NCBI RefSeq assembly: GCF_000719115.1
Contig: NZ_JOEA01000006.1
Location: forward strand, 222,591 to 286,590
Direction of reading: 5' to 3'
DNA length: 64,000 nucleotides
From: Lentzea albidocapillata
GTDB taxonomy: Bacteria > Actinomycetota > Actinomycetes > Mycobacteriales > Pseudonocardiaceae
Part shown: positions 1-8,885 of the stretch, piece after piece
Layout of the letters: each line of letters begins with the position of its first letter
Numbering within the stretch: the stretch's first letter is position 1
Notes under the pieces: model-generated
Databases searched by the model: none
The model's input: the letters and a program-made list of their open reading frames with translations, nothing else
Told to the model about the DNA's origin: nothing
Translations under genes and position numbers: made by a program

Positions 1-1623
1 GTCAAGGACGTCCAGATCCGCGACGGCCTGCACATCCTCGGAGAAGCGCCGACGGGTTCGGTCCGCGTCAACCTCGTGCTCGCGATGCTGCAGGCACGGC
101 AGATGTGGGGCGGTCAGGTCGCCGCGCTGCCCGGCCTGCGCGAGGCTCTGGGACTCACGACCACGGGCCGCGAAGACGTTGACGCCGTGGAGGAACAGGC
201 TCGCGTACTCGTCCAGGCGATGGAGGACGCGGGCTGGGATCGTTCCGCCGCAGCGGGTCTGCACGAGTCCGAGGACGTGCGGAAGATCCTGGAGTTCGCG
301 GCGGTCGAGGTCGTGCCCCGGCTCGCGCGCACCACGGACGAGATGACGAACGTCCTGCACGCGCTGGACGGCGGCTACATCCCGGCCGGCCCGTCCGGTT
401 CTCCGTTGCGCGGCCTGGTGAACGTGCTGCCGACCGGCCGCAACTTCTACTCGGTCGACCCGAAGGCCATCCCGTCGCGCCTGGCGTGGGAGACCGGCCA
501 GGCGATGGCCGACTCGCTGCTGGAGCGCTACCGCTCCGAGAACGACGGTGAGTGGCCGCCGTCGGTCGGCCTCTCGGTCTGGGGCACGTCCGCGATGCGC
601 ACCGCCGGCGACGACATCGCCGAGGTGTTCTCGCTGCTCGGCGTCCGGCCGGTGTGGGACGACCAGTCGCGCCGTGTCACCGGTCTCGAAGTCATTCCGC
701 TGGAGGAGTTGGGCCGGCCGCGCGTCGACGTCACGATCCGGATCTCCGGCTTCTTCCGCGACGCCTTCCCGCACGTCGTGTCCATGTTGGACGATGCCGT
801 GCAGCTGGTGGCCGCGCTGGACGAGCCCGCGGAGCACAACTTCGTGCGGGCACACATGCTCAAGGACCTGGAGGAGCACGGCGACCAGCGCCGGGCCACG
901 TTGCGCGTCTTCGGTTCCAAGCCCGGCGCGTACGGCGCGGGCGTGCTGCCGTTGATCGACAGCCGCAACTGGCGCGACTCGTCCGACATCGCCGAGGTCT
1001 ACGCGGTGTGGGGCGGCTACGCGTACGGGCGCGGGGTCGACGGTGTGGCGGCACGGGCGGACATGGAGTCGGCGTACCGGCGGATCGCGGTGGCGGCCAA
1101 GAACATCGACACGCGCGAGCACGACATCGCCGACTCGGACGACTACTTCCAGTACCACGGCGGCATGGTCACGATGGTGAAGGCGTTGACGGGCAAGGCA
1201 CCCGCCGCGTACGTCGGTGACAGCACGCGCCCCGAGGCCGTCCGCACGCGCACGCTGACCGAGGAGACCTCACGGATCTTCCGGGCCCGCGTGGTGAACC
1301 CGCGCTGGATCGGCGCGATGCGCAACCACGGGTACAAGGGCGCGTTCGAGCTGCAGGCGACGGTCGAGTACCTGTTCGGCTACGACGCCACGACCGGCGT
1401 CGTAGCGGACTGGATGTACGAGAAGCTGACCGAGAGCTACGTGCTCGATCCGGAGACCCGGAAGTTCCTGCAGACGTCGAACCCCTGGGCGTTGCACGGC
1501 ATCGCCGAGCGTCTGCTGGAGGCGGCCGAGCGCAAGATGTGGGAGCACCCGGAGGAGTCCACTCTGGACGCGCTGCGGGCGGCCTACCTGGAGACCGAGG
1601 GCGACCTGGAGGACGGCGTCTGA
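1..1623 (+). CDS. cobN: Cobaltochelatase subunit CobN, C-terminal part (5' end outside window)
   Basis: The reading frame is open from the first base and begins inside the protein with QIRDGLHILGEAPTG, a stretch typical of CobN/BchH-type chelatase large subunits. About 540 of the usual roughly 1200 residues are present. CobN binds hydrogenobyrinic acid a,c-diamide and, with CobS/CobT or ChlI/ChlD-like AAA subunits, inserts cobalt in the aerobic cobalamin pathway in the cytoplasm. Conserved blocks seen are WGTSAMRTAGDDIAE, the RISGFFRDAFP region and a C-terminal FGYDATTGVV/WMYEKLTESYVLD segment. The 3' end overlaps the convergent regulator gene by 40 bp. The true start lies upstream of the window. 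Magnesium chelatase ChlH is the alternative, but a non-photosynthetic actinomycete makes CobN far more likely. Confidence 0.93.
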   Translation, partial: VKDVQIRDGLHILGEAPTGSVRVNLVLAMLQARQMWGGQVAALPGLREALGLTTTGREDVDAVEEQARVLVQAMEDAGWDRSAAAGLHESEDVRKILEFAAVEVVPRLARTTDEMTNVLHALDGGYIPAGPSGSPLRGLVNVLPTGRNFYSVDPKAIPSRLAWETGQAMADSLLERYRSENDGEWPPSVGLSVWGTSAMRTAGDDIAEVFSLLGVRPVWDDQSRRVTGLEVIPLEELGRPRVDVTIRISGFFRDAFPHVVSMLDDAVQLVAALDEPAEHNFVRAHMLKDLEEHGDQRRATLRVFGSKPGAYGAGVLPLIDSRNWRDSSDIAEVYAVWGGYAYGRGVDGVAARADMESAYRRIAVAAKNIDTREHDIADSDDYFQYHGGMVTMVKALTGKAPAAYVGDSTRPEAVRTRTLTEETSRIFRARVVNPRWIGAMRNHGYKGAFELQATVEYLFGYDATTGVVADWMYEKLTESYVLDPETRKFLQTSNPWALHGIAERLLEAAERKMWEHPEESTLDALRAAYLETEGDLEDGV

Positions 1624-2261
1624 TCGAGCCGGACGCAGCAGTGACCCGGTGACGGATCGAGGCGGGCGGACACGCCGTTCGCCCCGATACCGTCCAGCAG
1701 ACCGCTGACCATGCACAGGTTCATCCCGCACACGAGCTCCGTGTGCCGGTGCGCCAGGCTGTGGAACGGGCAGTTGCCCAGCAGGATCGAGCCGCCGTCC
1801 TCGCGCGGTTCGAAACCGAAGTCCGCCAACGCTTCCGTCACGCCGCCCGGGGCCTGCGCCGCCAGGTCCGCGCCCCACTCGTAGGCGCGCCGGTTCAGGA
1901 CCTCGCGCGCCGGTTCCCCCGTGGTCTCGGCTTCCACCAACGCGTCCGTGAGCAGATGACTCGCGGCCTCGTACCGGCGATCGGGCAGCGACACCTCGAT
2001 CTGCTCCTCGGAACGCTGGTAGAGCTTCGCCGGACGACCGGCCCCAGGCCCGCTGCGCCCGGTTCGCCGCTGGTGCACCACTGTGAGAAGGCCCATCTCG
2101 ACCAGCTTGTCGAGGTGGAACGCGGCCGTCGTGCGCGGCAGTTCGACGGCCTGCGCCGCCTCGTCCTTGCTGATGGGGGAGGTTTGCCGCGCCACGAAGT
2201 CGTAGAGCCTGCGGCGGTTCGGTTCGTCGAGGGCCGCTACGGCGGCGACGGGGTCGGCCAT
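1584..2261 (-). CDS. HTH transcriptional regulator with cysteine-rich (possible Fe-S or metal) C-terminal domain
   Basis: A 225-residue protein with an N-terminal winged helix (about residues 8-65, DEPNRRRLYDFV...TTAAFHLDKLVEMGLL) of the ArsR/DeoR type, followed by a linker and a sensing domain. The C-terminal part has Cys in NCPF, a Cys 14 residues later in VCGMNLC, and a final HCC, a spacing reminiscent of SufR-like Fe-S regulators; cluster binding is inference. It is divergent from folE with only 54 bp between start codons, so it may control folE and itself. A TAGATT -10 box lies exactly 6 nt upstream of the ATG, suggesting a leaderless mRNA. Its 3' end overlaps cobN convergently. The regulated genes are unknown. 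Confidence 0.8.
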   Translation of the reverse strand: MADPVAAVAALDEPNRRRLYDFVARQTSPISKDEAAQAVELPRTTAAFHLDKLVEMGLLTVVHQRRTGRSGPGAGRPAKLYQRSEEQIEVSLPDRRYEAASHLLTDALVEAETTGEPAREVLNRRAYEWGADLAAQAPGGVTEALADFGFEPREDGGSILLGNCPFHSLAHRHTELVCGMNLCMVSGLLDGIGANGVSARLDPSPGHCCVRLDQTPSSRSPSVSR

Positions 2262-2279
2262 CTCTAAAATCTACTCCTG

Positions 2280-2309
2280 TTGACTAAATTCGGCCAGCGA
2301 CTCTACCGT
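2280..2309 (+). promoter_or_regulatory. Predicted folE promoter (leaderless)
   Basis: TTGACT (2280-2285) and TACCGT (2304-2309) are separated by 18 bp and match sigma-70-type -35 and TANNNT -10 elements. The -10 ends 6 nt before the ATG at 2316, so transcription would start at or next to the start codon. The minus-strand regulator has its own TAGATT box at 2268-2273, so the two promoters are back to back. Confidence 0.6.
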
Positions 2310-2315
2310 GGCGGC

Positions 2316-2864
2316 ATGGACCTCGAAGCGGCGCAGCAGGCGGTCACGGACCTGCTCAAGGCTCTGGGCAAGGACCCGTACTCGGTGCATCTCGCCGACA
2401 CTCCGCGCCGCGTCGCCGAGGCGTACGCGGAGATGCTGACCCCGCGCGAGTTCACCATGACGACGTTCCCCAACGACGAGGGCTACGACGAGCTCGTGCT
2501 CGCGCGCAGCATTCCCGTGCAGTCGTTGTGCGAGCACCACATGCTGCCGTTCCATGGTGTCGCGCACGTCGGATACCTGCCGGGAGAACGGATCCTGGGC
2601 CTGTCGAAGCTCGCGCGCGTCGTGGAGATGTTCGCGCGCGACCTCCAGGTGCAGGAACGGCTCACCAAGCAGGTCGCCGACTGGCTGCAGGACCAGCTGC
2701 AGCCTTTGGGGGTCGGTGTCGTGATCGAGGCCGAGCACATGTGCATGGCGCACCGGGGTGTGCGGGTCAGCGGATCCCGCACGATCACGTCGGCGTTGAA
2801 AGGCGTGCTGCGGAAGGATCCCGCGTCACGTCAGGAGTTCTTCACCCTCGTTCACGCGGCCTGA
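2316..2864 (+). CDS. folE: GTP cyclohydrolase I
   Basis: A 182-residue homohexameric/decameric-type enzyme that converts GTP to 7,8-dihydroneopterin triphosphate, the first step of folate and tetrahydropterin synthesis and an entry to 7-deazapurines. The zinc and active-site block SLCEHHMLPFHG and the second zinc-ligand block MCMAHRGVR are intact. The ATG at 2316 (MDLEAAQQA) is chosen because an upstream in-frame TTG at 2280 would lie inside the predicted -35 box. It is divergent from the Cys-rich regulator and convergent with the EF-hand gene (13 bp overlap). It is not next to other folate genes, so it could be a second, conditionally expressed FolE; that is inference. Confidence 0.93.
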   Translation: MDLEAAQQAVTDLLKALGKDPYSVHLADTPRRVAEAYAEMLTPREFTMTTFPNDEGYDELVLARSIPVQSLCEHHMLPFHGVAHVGYLPGERILGLSKLARVVEMFARDLQVQERLTKQVADWLQDQLQPLGVGVVIEAEHMCMAHRGVRVSGSRTITSALKGVLRKDPASRQEFFTLVHAA

Positions 2865-3367
2865 ACGGGCCCGAACACGTAGGAGCCGGCGGCGTCCGCG
2901 TCGTCGCCCGCCCAGAACTCCGCCCACAGCGTGGCGAACTCGGCCCGCGACAGCCTGCCGTCCCCGTCGAGGTCCAGCACCGTGAAGTCGGTCGAGGCCT
3001 CGCGCCCGAGCCAGGCCTCGACCATCACCCGGTACTCGGCCTCGGACACGTAGTCGTCGCCGTCCGCGTCCACGGCACCGAACATCGCGTCCGCCGTTCC
3101 GAGAACGGGCTCGATGTTGTCCGGCAGCACGTCGACGACGTTCAGCACGTCGTCCAGGGTCACCCTGTCCGCGCCGCCCGCTGCCGACCGAAGCATCGTC
3201 CACCAGCCCAGCATCACCTGGGACAGCAGCTTCTCGTCGCTGCCGCCCAGGTCGGCCCAGCGCGTGGCGAGGAGCCGGAAGTCCTCCTCGGTCAGATAGC
3301 CGTCACCGGTGGCGTCCATGGCCCCGAAGACCAGAACGACCTTGCTGCGCTGAAATTCGCTCGCCAT
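2852..3367 (-). CDS. EF-hand calcium-binding protein (calerythrin-like)
   Basis: A 171-residue cytoplasmic protein with at least three canonical EF-hand loops: DATGDGYLTEED (about residue 18), DADGDDYVSEAE (about 99) and DLDGDGRLSRAE (about 131). A degenerate loop sits between the first and second. The four-hand layout and length match calerythrin and the CalD-type calcium sensors of actinomycetes. There is no signal peptide or membrane segment. Its role is probably calcium buffering or sensing; no partner is evident. The gene ends 13 bp inside the end of folE on the other strand and lies just downstream of the large LAL regulator on the same strand, but a 57-bp gap gives no clear evidence of cotranscription. 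Confidence 0.88.
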   Translation of the reverse strand: MASEFQRSKVVLVFGAMDATGDGYLTEEDFRLLATRWADLGGSDEKLLSQVMLGWWTMLRSAAGGADRVTLDDVLNVVDVLPDNIEPVLGTADAMFGAVDADGDDYVSEAEYRVMVEAWLGREASTDFTVLDLDGDGRLSRAEFATLWAEFWAGDDADAAGSYVFGPVQAA

Positions 3368-3424
3368 GCGCAGGGACGATAGGCCGAATGCCGCAATCAG
3401 GACTATCGGCCGAATGGGTCCGAA

Positions 3425-5980
3425 CTAGTCCACGAACAGAGCATCGGCCAGCTGCAAACGGCCGGATACCCCCAGCTTCCGGTAGATGCCCGAGAGCACG
3501 CCTTCTACCGCAGCCGGGGCCATGAGCAGCGTGGATGCGATCTCGTCGTTCGAACGGCCACGTGCCGCCAGCTCCGCCACCTGGTGCTCCGTCGGGGTGA
3601 GCGCGGTCGGCCCGGTCTGCCGCATCCGCCGAGGTCCGGCGCTCGTCGCCACCAGTTCGGAGTAGGCCCGCGCGGCCATCGCGACTGATCCGCACTTCTG
3701 CGCCAGGTCGACGGCGTCACGCAGGCACGTCCGCGCGAACGCGGTGTCGCCCTGGCGCCGCACCACGACGCCGAGGTCCACCAACGCGCGTGCCAGCTCC
3801 AGGCGGGCGGGGGAGGCGCGGAGCACCCGTACGGCCTCCTCCAGCAACGTCCGCCCGGCCGTTCCCGCCGTCACGCGGCCCTCCGCGCGCAACGCCATGC
3901 CCAACGCCCTGGGCGCGCCCCAGACGCGGGCGAGCGCCACCTCTTCCTGGGCCAGGTCGCGCGCCCGTTCGCCGTCGCCCATCGCCGCGCAGGCCAGGGC
4001 CGCTCCGGAGCGCCACGACAGCGCCGCCGGGTTGCGGTACGGCCAGGCGGCGCAGTGCCGTCCGGCGGCCAGGAACGCTTCCAGGGCATCGTGATCGTCG
4101 CCTCGCGCCGTCAGCACGCGGCCCCGCACGGTCAGCACGCCGCCGAACGACCACGTGCGCCGCGCCTCGTCCGTCGAGGCCTCGGCGATCACCGCGGCGG
4201 CCTCGTCGAGACGGCCCTCCTCGAGCAGGATGTCGGCGAGCAACGCGGCGTGCCAGGTGGAGACGGCGTGCCAGCGCCGGTCCTGCCGCAGGTGGTCGGC
4301 CGCCACCAGCAGGTCGGCGCGGGCGGAGGCGAGATCTCCCTTGCGGCGCTGGACGTTCGCGCGCATCACGTTCGTCAGCGCGCGCAACGCCGGTGCCTGC
4401 GCCCGGTCGACCTCGTCCAGCACGGCCAGTGCCTCGTCCAGCGAGTCGGCCAGGTTCAGCGTCATCGCGGACGTCAGCGCGGCGAGCACCCCGTCGGGCG
4501 AGACGAGCCGGACGGCCTCGGTGGCGCTGATGTCCCCGACCATCACGCGGTGCAGCACCCCGGCGGGCGTGTCGAGCGAGACGGCCGACGGCACGGCCTC
4601 CTGCCACACCAGTCCGTGCACCGCCAGATGTGCTTGTGCGCAAGAGGATTCGCGCGACAGGACCGCCGGGATCTCGGCGGGACTGCCTTCGGCGTGCAGG
4701 GCGTAGGACAACGCGATCGCGGACTCGACATCGTCCACATCGGACTGCAGCGCTTCGCGCAACCGGGCCGTCGCGTCGGGCAGGTTGCCGACCAGCTCGG
4801 CGATTCCCAGCAGCCGCAACGCCCGCGACGGGTTCGCCACCGGTTCGCGCAACGCCCGCCACAGCAACCGCGCGGCACCGGGCGTGTCGCCGTGGCTCAC
4901 CGCCTCCTGCGCGGCCCGGTCGAGCACCTCGCCCGCCCACGGTTCCAGGCCCGGCGCGGTCTCCAGCAGGTGGTCGGCCACCGCCCGGTCCGAGGCGCCG
5001 TGCGTCCGCAACGAGCGCGCGGCCCGCAGGTGCAACTCGGCCCGTGCCGCAGCGGGCATGTCGCTGAGCACCGCGGGCCCGGCCACGCCGAGCAGTTCGA
5101 CGGTGTGCACGGCCTCGGCGAGCTCCACCGGGCTCAGCCGCGTCAGTTCGGCGAGCACGCCGGGATGCGGGGACGGCCCGAGCGCGGCCAGGCAGTGTGC
5201 CGTGGTCACGACGGGAGCGGACCGGCGGCGCAGCCTGGCCGCCATGATCTCGCCGGACACCTCCGCGCCGTGCCGGGCCACCCGCCAGGCGGCCTCAGCG
5301 GTCGGCGGGACCCCGTCCTCCGCCAGGGCCCTGACGAGCCGGGTCACCGCCAGCGGGTTGCCGCCGGTCGCGTCGAAGCAGGCGGCCGTGAACTCGGGCG
5401 CGGCCTCGCCCAGTTCCGCCGAGACGAGACGGTCCGTCTCGGCGGAGGTGAGGTTGTCCAGCGTCACCCGCCGGCACGAAGCCATGATCTCGCCGAACGA
5501 CGGGTCGTCACACCGTTCGCCCAGGCCCACGGCCAGCACGACGGCGATGCGCAACCGCTGCACCCTCAACGCCAGATAGGCGAGCCAGCGAAGGGACGCG
5601 GCATCGGCCCAGTGTGCGTCGTCCACGACGACGAGCAGGTCGCCACGTGCGGCCAGTGCCGCGGCCAGCCGGTAAACGCCGTGCAGCACGGGGAAATCAG
5701 CCGTCATCGCGGTGAGCTGCAGCGCGCCCGTCGCTTCCGCGGGCACGAGATCTGAATCGACCAGGTCGAACAGCTGGGCCACGATCCCGAACGGAAGATC
5801 GCTTTCCAATGCACTTCCGCGCGCTCGCACGACCTGCCTGCCGGATGTTTCCCAGCGCGCGGCGAGGTCGTCCAGGGTCGCCGTCTTCCCCGTGCCGGGT
5901 GCGCCTTCCACCACCGTGGTCGTGCCCGGCGCCGCCTGATCGCCGATTCCGGCGCACCATACTTTCAGCCGGTTTTCCAA
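3425..5980 (-). CDS. LAL-type (large ATP-binding LuxR) transcriptional regulator
   Basis: An 851-residue protein with an N-terminal AAA/STAND ATPase module (Walker A GAPGTGKT at residues 26-33, Walker B-like LLVVVDDAHWAD), a long helical TPR-like middle and a C-terminal LuxR helix-turn-helix (about 790-851, LTPTEHQVAELAARGRSNDE). This architecture is the MalT/LAL family, which often controls secondary-metabolite clusters. The HTH is less canonical than in its neighbour. The start is TTG at 5980, supported by GGAGAG 5 nt upstream; the next in-frame ATG would remove the ATPase start. It is divergent from a second LAL gene across 280 bp containing a small perfect inverted repeat. Target genes are unknown. 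Confidence 0.9.
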   Translation of the reverse strand: MENRLKVWCAGIGDQAAPGTTTVVEGAPGTGKTATLDDLAARWETSGRQVVRARGSALESDLPFGIVAQLFDLVDSDLVPAEATGALQLTAMTADFPVLHGVYRLAAALAARGDLLVVVDDAHWADAASLRWLAYLALRVQRLRIAVVLAVGLGERCDDPSFGEIMASCRRVTLDNLTSAETDRLVSAELGEAAPEFTAACFDATGGNPLAVTRLVRALAEDGVPPTAEAAWRVARHGAEVSGEIMAARLRRRSAPVVTTAHCLAALGPSPHPGVLAELTRLSPVELAEAVHTVELLGVAGPAVLSDMPAAARAELHLRAARSLRTHGASDRAVADHLLETAPGLEPWAGEVLDRAAQEAVSHGDTPGAARLLWRALREPVANPSRALRLLGIAELVGNLPDATARLREALQSDVDDVESAIALSYALHAEGSPAEIPAVLSRESSCAQAHLAVHGLVWQEAVPSAVSLDTPAGVLHRVMVGDISATEAVRLVSPDGVLAALTSAMTLNLADSLDEALAVLDEVDRAQAPALRALTNVMRANVQRRKGDLASARADLLVAADHLRQDRRWHAVSTWHAALLADILLEEGRLDEAAAVIAEASTDEARRTWSFGGVLTVRGRVLTARGDDHDALEAFLAAGRHCAAWPYRNPAALSWRSGAALACAAMGDGERARDLAQEEVALARVWGAPRALGMALRAEGRVTAGTAGRTLLEEAVRVLRASPARLELARALVDLGVVVRRQGDTAFARTCLRDAVDLAQKCGSVAMAARAYSELVATSAGPRRMRQTGPTALTPTEHQVAELAARGRSNDEIASTLLMAPAAVEGVLSGIYRKLGVSGRLQLADALFVD

Positions 5981-5997
5981 GATCTCTCCACAATCCG

Positions 5998-6015
5998 CCG
6001 CTGAAAGCTCAGCGG
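5998..6015. repeat. Perfect 7-bp inverted repeat upstream of the minus-strand LAL gene
   Basis: CCGCTGA-AAGC-TCAGCGG forms a perfect 7-bp stem with a 4-nt loop, 18 bp upstream of the TTG start at 5980. It could be an operator or a 5'-leader hairpin. The rest of the divergent region (6016-6260) holds no gene or recognised element. Confidence 0.45.
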
Positions 6016-6260
6016 AATTGATGCTAGGAGAAAGCGCTCCACTTGCCCAGGTAAAGCTTCCTGCACTATGGGCGTCTCAACAGGATGGCGGCACGTATGA
6101 TCCCGCGGGCTACTACTCGAATGGGTAGCGTCAGGCCTGGAGACTGCGCTTCGAGGTCGTCCCGACGGCGTAGAAGGGCCGCTCGGGGCTGGTCGTGGTG
6201 CTGGTCGTTGTGGTAATGCAGCGCTTGTTCTCCGCCGCCGCGGAGCGAAAGGAATAATGG

Positions 6261-8885
6261 GTGTCGGGGAATCGGGACGGGATGTTCCGCGGCCGTGAGG
6301 GAGAACGGGAGCTCCTGAACGGCGTGCTGGACGCGGGCACCGGTGTGGTGCTGATCGACGGCGCGGCGGGCACCGGCAAGACGCGGTTGCTGGCCGAGAT
6401 CGCCGCCGTCGCCGCCGGCCGCGGCTTCGAGGTCGCCACCGCGCAGGACGAACTCGATCAGCCGTTCCTGTTGGCCCGCCTGGCAGAACGCCGTCCGGGC
6501 GGTCCCGCGCTCGTCGTGCTGGACGATCTCCACCTGGCCGAGCCGGGCACCCTGGCCGCACTGCGCGGTCTGTTACCCGCCTCCACCGACGAAAAGGTGG
6601 TGTGGCTGCTCGCTCGCCGCCGCGGTGAGGGCACCGACCGCCTGTTCGGTGCCGCCGCCCAGGGCGGTGCCATCAGGATCGAGCTGCGGCCGTTGGCGGA
6701 CGACGTGGTCGCGGACCTCGTCGCCGACCTCGCGGGCGGAGTCCCCGACGACGACCTGAAAGCGCTTGCTTCCACCGCCCAGGGCATTCCCGCCGGGTTG
6801 GTCGCGCTCTTCGGGGCCCTGCACGAGGACGGTCTGGTGCTGACCAGCGCCGGGCACGCCTCGATCAGGGCCGATCGGCCGCCGCACCGCACCGAGGCGT
6901 TGCTGCGCGACCGCGTGGGTGCGTTGAGCGGCGGGGCAAGACACCTCCTGCAGGTCGCCGCCGTGCTCGGGCCGCGCTTCGAACCCGGTGACGTCGCGGA
7001 GATGCTGGCGTCGAGGACCGCGATCCTGCTGCCCGCCCTGGACGAGGTCATCCGCGCGGGCGTCGTGACGGCCCGGGACGACAGGCTGGCGTTCCGGCAC
7101 GAACTGCTCTGGCGCCTGGTCGCCGACTCCGTGCCCCCTCCCGTGCGGCGCGCGCTGCACCGCGAGGCCGGCGAGATGCTGCTGGGGCGCGGGGACTCCG
7201 CCGTCGTCGCCGCGAAGCACCTGTTGCACGGTGCCCAGCGCGGCGACGCCCGGTCGATCGACGGACTGGTCGCGGCCGCGAAAGCCGTGCTGTGGAACGC
7301 TCCCGAGGCCGCCGCCGAGCTGGCGGTGCGCGCGCTCGAACTGACCGACCAAGCGTCTGCTTTGCTGGTCCACCGCACGGTCATGGCGGTGCGAGCGCTC
7401 ACCGCGGCCGGCCGGCTCACCGCCGCACAGGCGCTGGCACAGGAGGCCCTGTCCCGTCAGGTCGCCCCGGAGCCCGCCGCCGAACTCCGGCACTGCGTGG
7501 CCACGACGACGTTGCTGGGGGCCCGGTACGCGGAGTCGCTGGAGATCTCCGAGGCGTTGCTGCGCGAACCCGACCTGGCGCCGGAACTCGCACCCTGGGT
7601 GGAGATCACCCGGCTGATGGCGTTGCTCGGCCACGACCGTCGCCGCGCGCAGGAGCTGGCCGAGTCCGTCGTGCGCACCCGCCAGGGCGCACCGGACGAC
7701 GTGCTGGCAACGGCTTTGGCCGTGCTGGCGGCGATCGCGCGTGACACCGGCCGGCCCGGCGACGCGCTGGAACTGGCCCGTGAGGCCTCGCGGTCGAGCA
7801 CCTCGCACGACCTCGGCGCGTATCCGCAACTGCTGCTCGCGACGCTGCTCGCGGGACTGCGGGAGTTCGCCGACGCCGGCAACGTGGTGCGGCGGGTCCG
7901 CGGTGGGCCGTCCGCGGTGGTCACCAGGGAGGTCATGACCGCGGTCGTCCAGGCCCGGATCCTGTTGCAGGCGGGGCGGATCGAGGAGGCCGCGGCCGAG
8001 GCGCGCAGCGCGCTGGCGGTGGCGGAGGAGACCGGGCACGAGGCGGTGGTCGCCCCGGCGCTGGCGGTGCTGGCGATGGTCGCGATCCACACCGGCGACC
8101 TGCCCGCGGCGCTCGAGCACGTCGAACGCTGCCGCGACCGGGCCCCGGCCGACGGCGTCATCTTCTCGCGCGCCTACTACCAGTGGACCGACGTGCTCGT
8201 CACCTACGTCGGGTCCGGGCTCGACAAGGCGCTGGCGCTGCTCACCGGCGAGTACCCGGGCCTGGTGTCGTCGGGACTGTTCGCGGAGGAACCCCGCGCC
8301 GCCGGGTGGTTCCTGCGCCGGGCGCTGGAGGCGGGGGACGAGCGGCTGGCGAAGGCCGTCGTGGACCACGCGGAACGGCTGGCGCGGGACCATCCGGGGT
8401 TCCCGGCGATCTGCGCGGCCGCGGTGCACGCGCGCGGCCTGCTCGACGGCGACGCGAAGTCGCTGGAACTGGCCGTGCGGGAACACCGGGACCTGTGGGC
8501 GCGGGCGAACGCCGCCGAGGACCTCGGCGTGCTGCTCACGGGCTCGCCGGACCGGTCGGAGTCGGTGAAGGCACTGGAGGACGCGCTCGGGCTCTACCGG
8601 GAGATCGGTGCGTCACGGGACAGCGCGCGGGTCCTGGGCCGGTTGCGCAAGCTCGGCCGGCGCCGCAGGGCCGCTCCGGCGCGGCCGGAGTCCGGATGGT
8701 CCAGTCTGGACGACACCGAACGGGCGATCGCCAACCTGGTGGCCAAGGGCCAGACGAACCGGCAGATCTCCACGCAGCTGTTCATGTCGCCGCACACGGT
8801 GAACTTCCACCTGCGCAAGATCTTCCGCAAGCTCGGGATCAGTTCACGCGTCGAGCTGGTGATGAGGTCGAGGGACGACCAGTGA
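6261..8885 (+). CDS. LAL-type LuxR family transcriptional regulator
   Basis: An 874-residue regulator with Walker A GAAGTGKT at residues 34-41, a Walker B-like ALVVLDDLHLAEPG, a large helical repeat region, and a well-conserved C-terminal LuxR HTH (LDDTERAIANLVAKGQTNRQIS...SPHTVNFHLRKIFRKLGI). GTG at 6261 is the likely start, with AAAGGA about 7 nt upstream; an in-frame ATG at 6282 (MFRGREGE) is the alternative. It overlaps the convergent LapA-domain gene by 47 bp. It is divergent from another LAL gene, so the two may be cross-regulated. No biosynthetic cluster adjoins it in this window, so it is either a pleiotropic regulator or a relic of a cluster. Confidence 0.92.
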   Translation: MSGNRDGMFRGREGERELLNGVLDAGTGVVLIDGAAGTGKTRLLAEIAAVAAGRGFEVATAQDELDQPFLLARLAERRPGGPALVVLDDLHLAEPGTLAALRGLLPASTDEKVVWLLARRRGEGTDRLFGAAAQGGAIRIELRPLADDVVADLVADLAGGVPDDDLKALASTAQGIPAGLVALFGALHEDGLVLTSAGHASIRADRPPHRTEALLRDRVGALSGGARHLLQVAAVLGPRFEPGDVAEMLASRTAILLPALDEVIRAGVVTARDDRLAFRHELLWRLVADSVPPPVRRALHREAGEMLLGRGDSAVVAAKHLLHGAQRGDARSIDGLVAAAKAVLWNAPEAAAELAVRALELTDQASALLVHRTVMAVRALTAAGRLTAAQALAQEALSRQVAPEPAAELRHCVATTTLLGARYAESLEISEALLREPDLAPELAPWVEITRLMALLGHDRRRAQELAESVVRTRQGAPDDVLATALAVLAAIARDTGRPGDALELAREASRSSTSHDLGAYPQLLLATLLAGLREFADAGNVVRRVRGGPSAVVTREVMTAVVQARILLQAGRIEEAAAEARSALAVAEETGHEAVVAPALAVLAMVAIHTGDLPAALEHVERCRDRAPADGVIFSRAYYQWTDVLVTYVGSGLDKALALLTGEYPGLVSSGLFAEEPRAAGWFLRRALEAGDERLAKAVVDHAERLARDHPGFPAICAAAVHARGLLDGDAKSLELAVREHRDLWARANAAEDLGVLLTGSPDRSESVKALEDALGLYREIGASRDSARVLGRLRKLGRRRRAAPARPESGWSSLDDTERAIANLVAKGQTNRQISTQLFMSPHTVNFHLRKIFRKLGISSRVELVMRSRDDQ

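Noticed and set aside
4055..5755. Plus-strand frame of over 560 codons opposite the first LAL gene
   Set aside because: Composition dominated by Arg, Gly and His with no motif; the LAL protein on the other strand has clear ATPase and HTH motifs.
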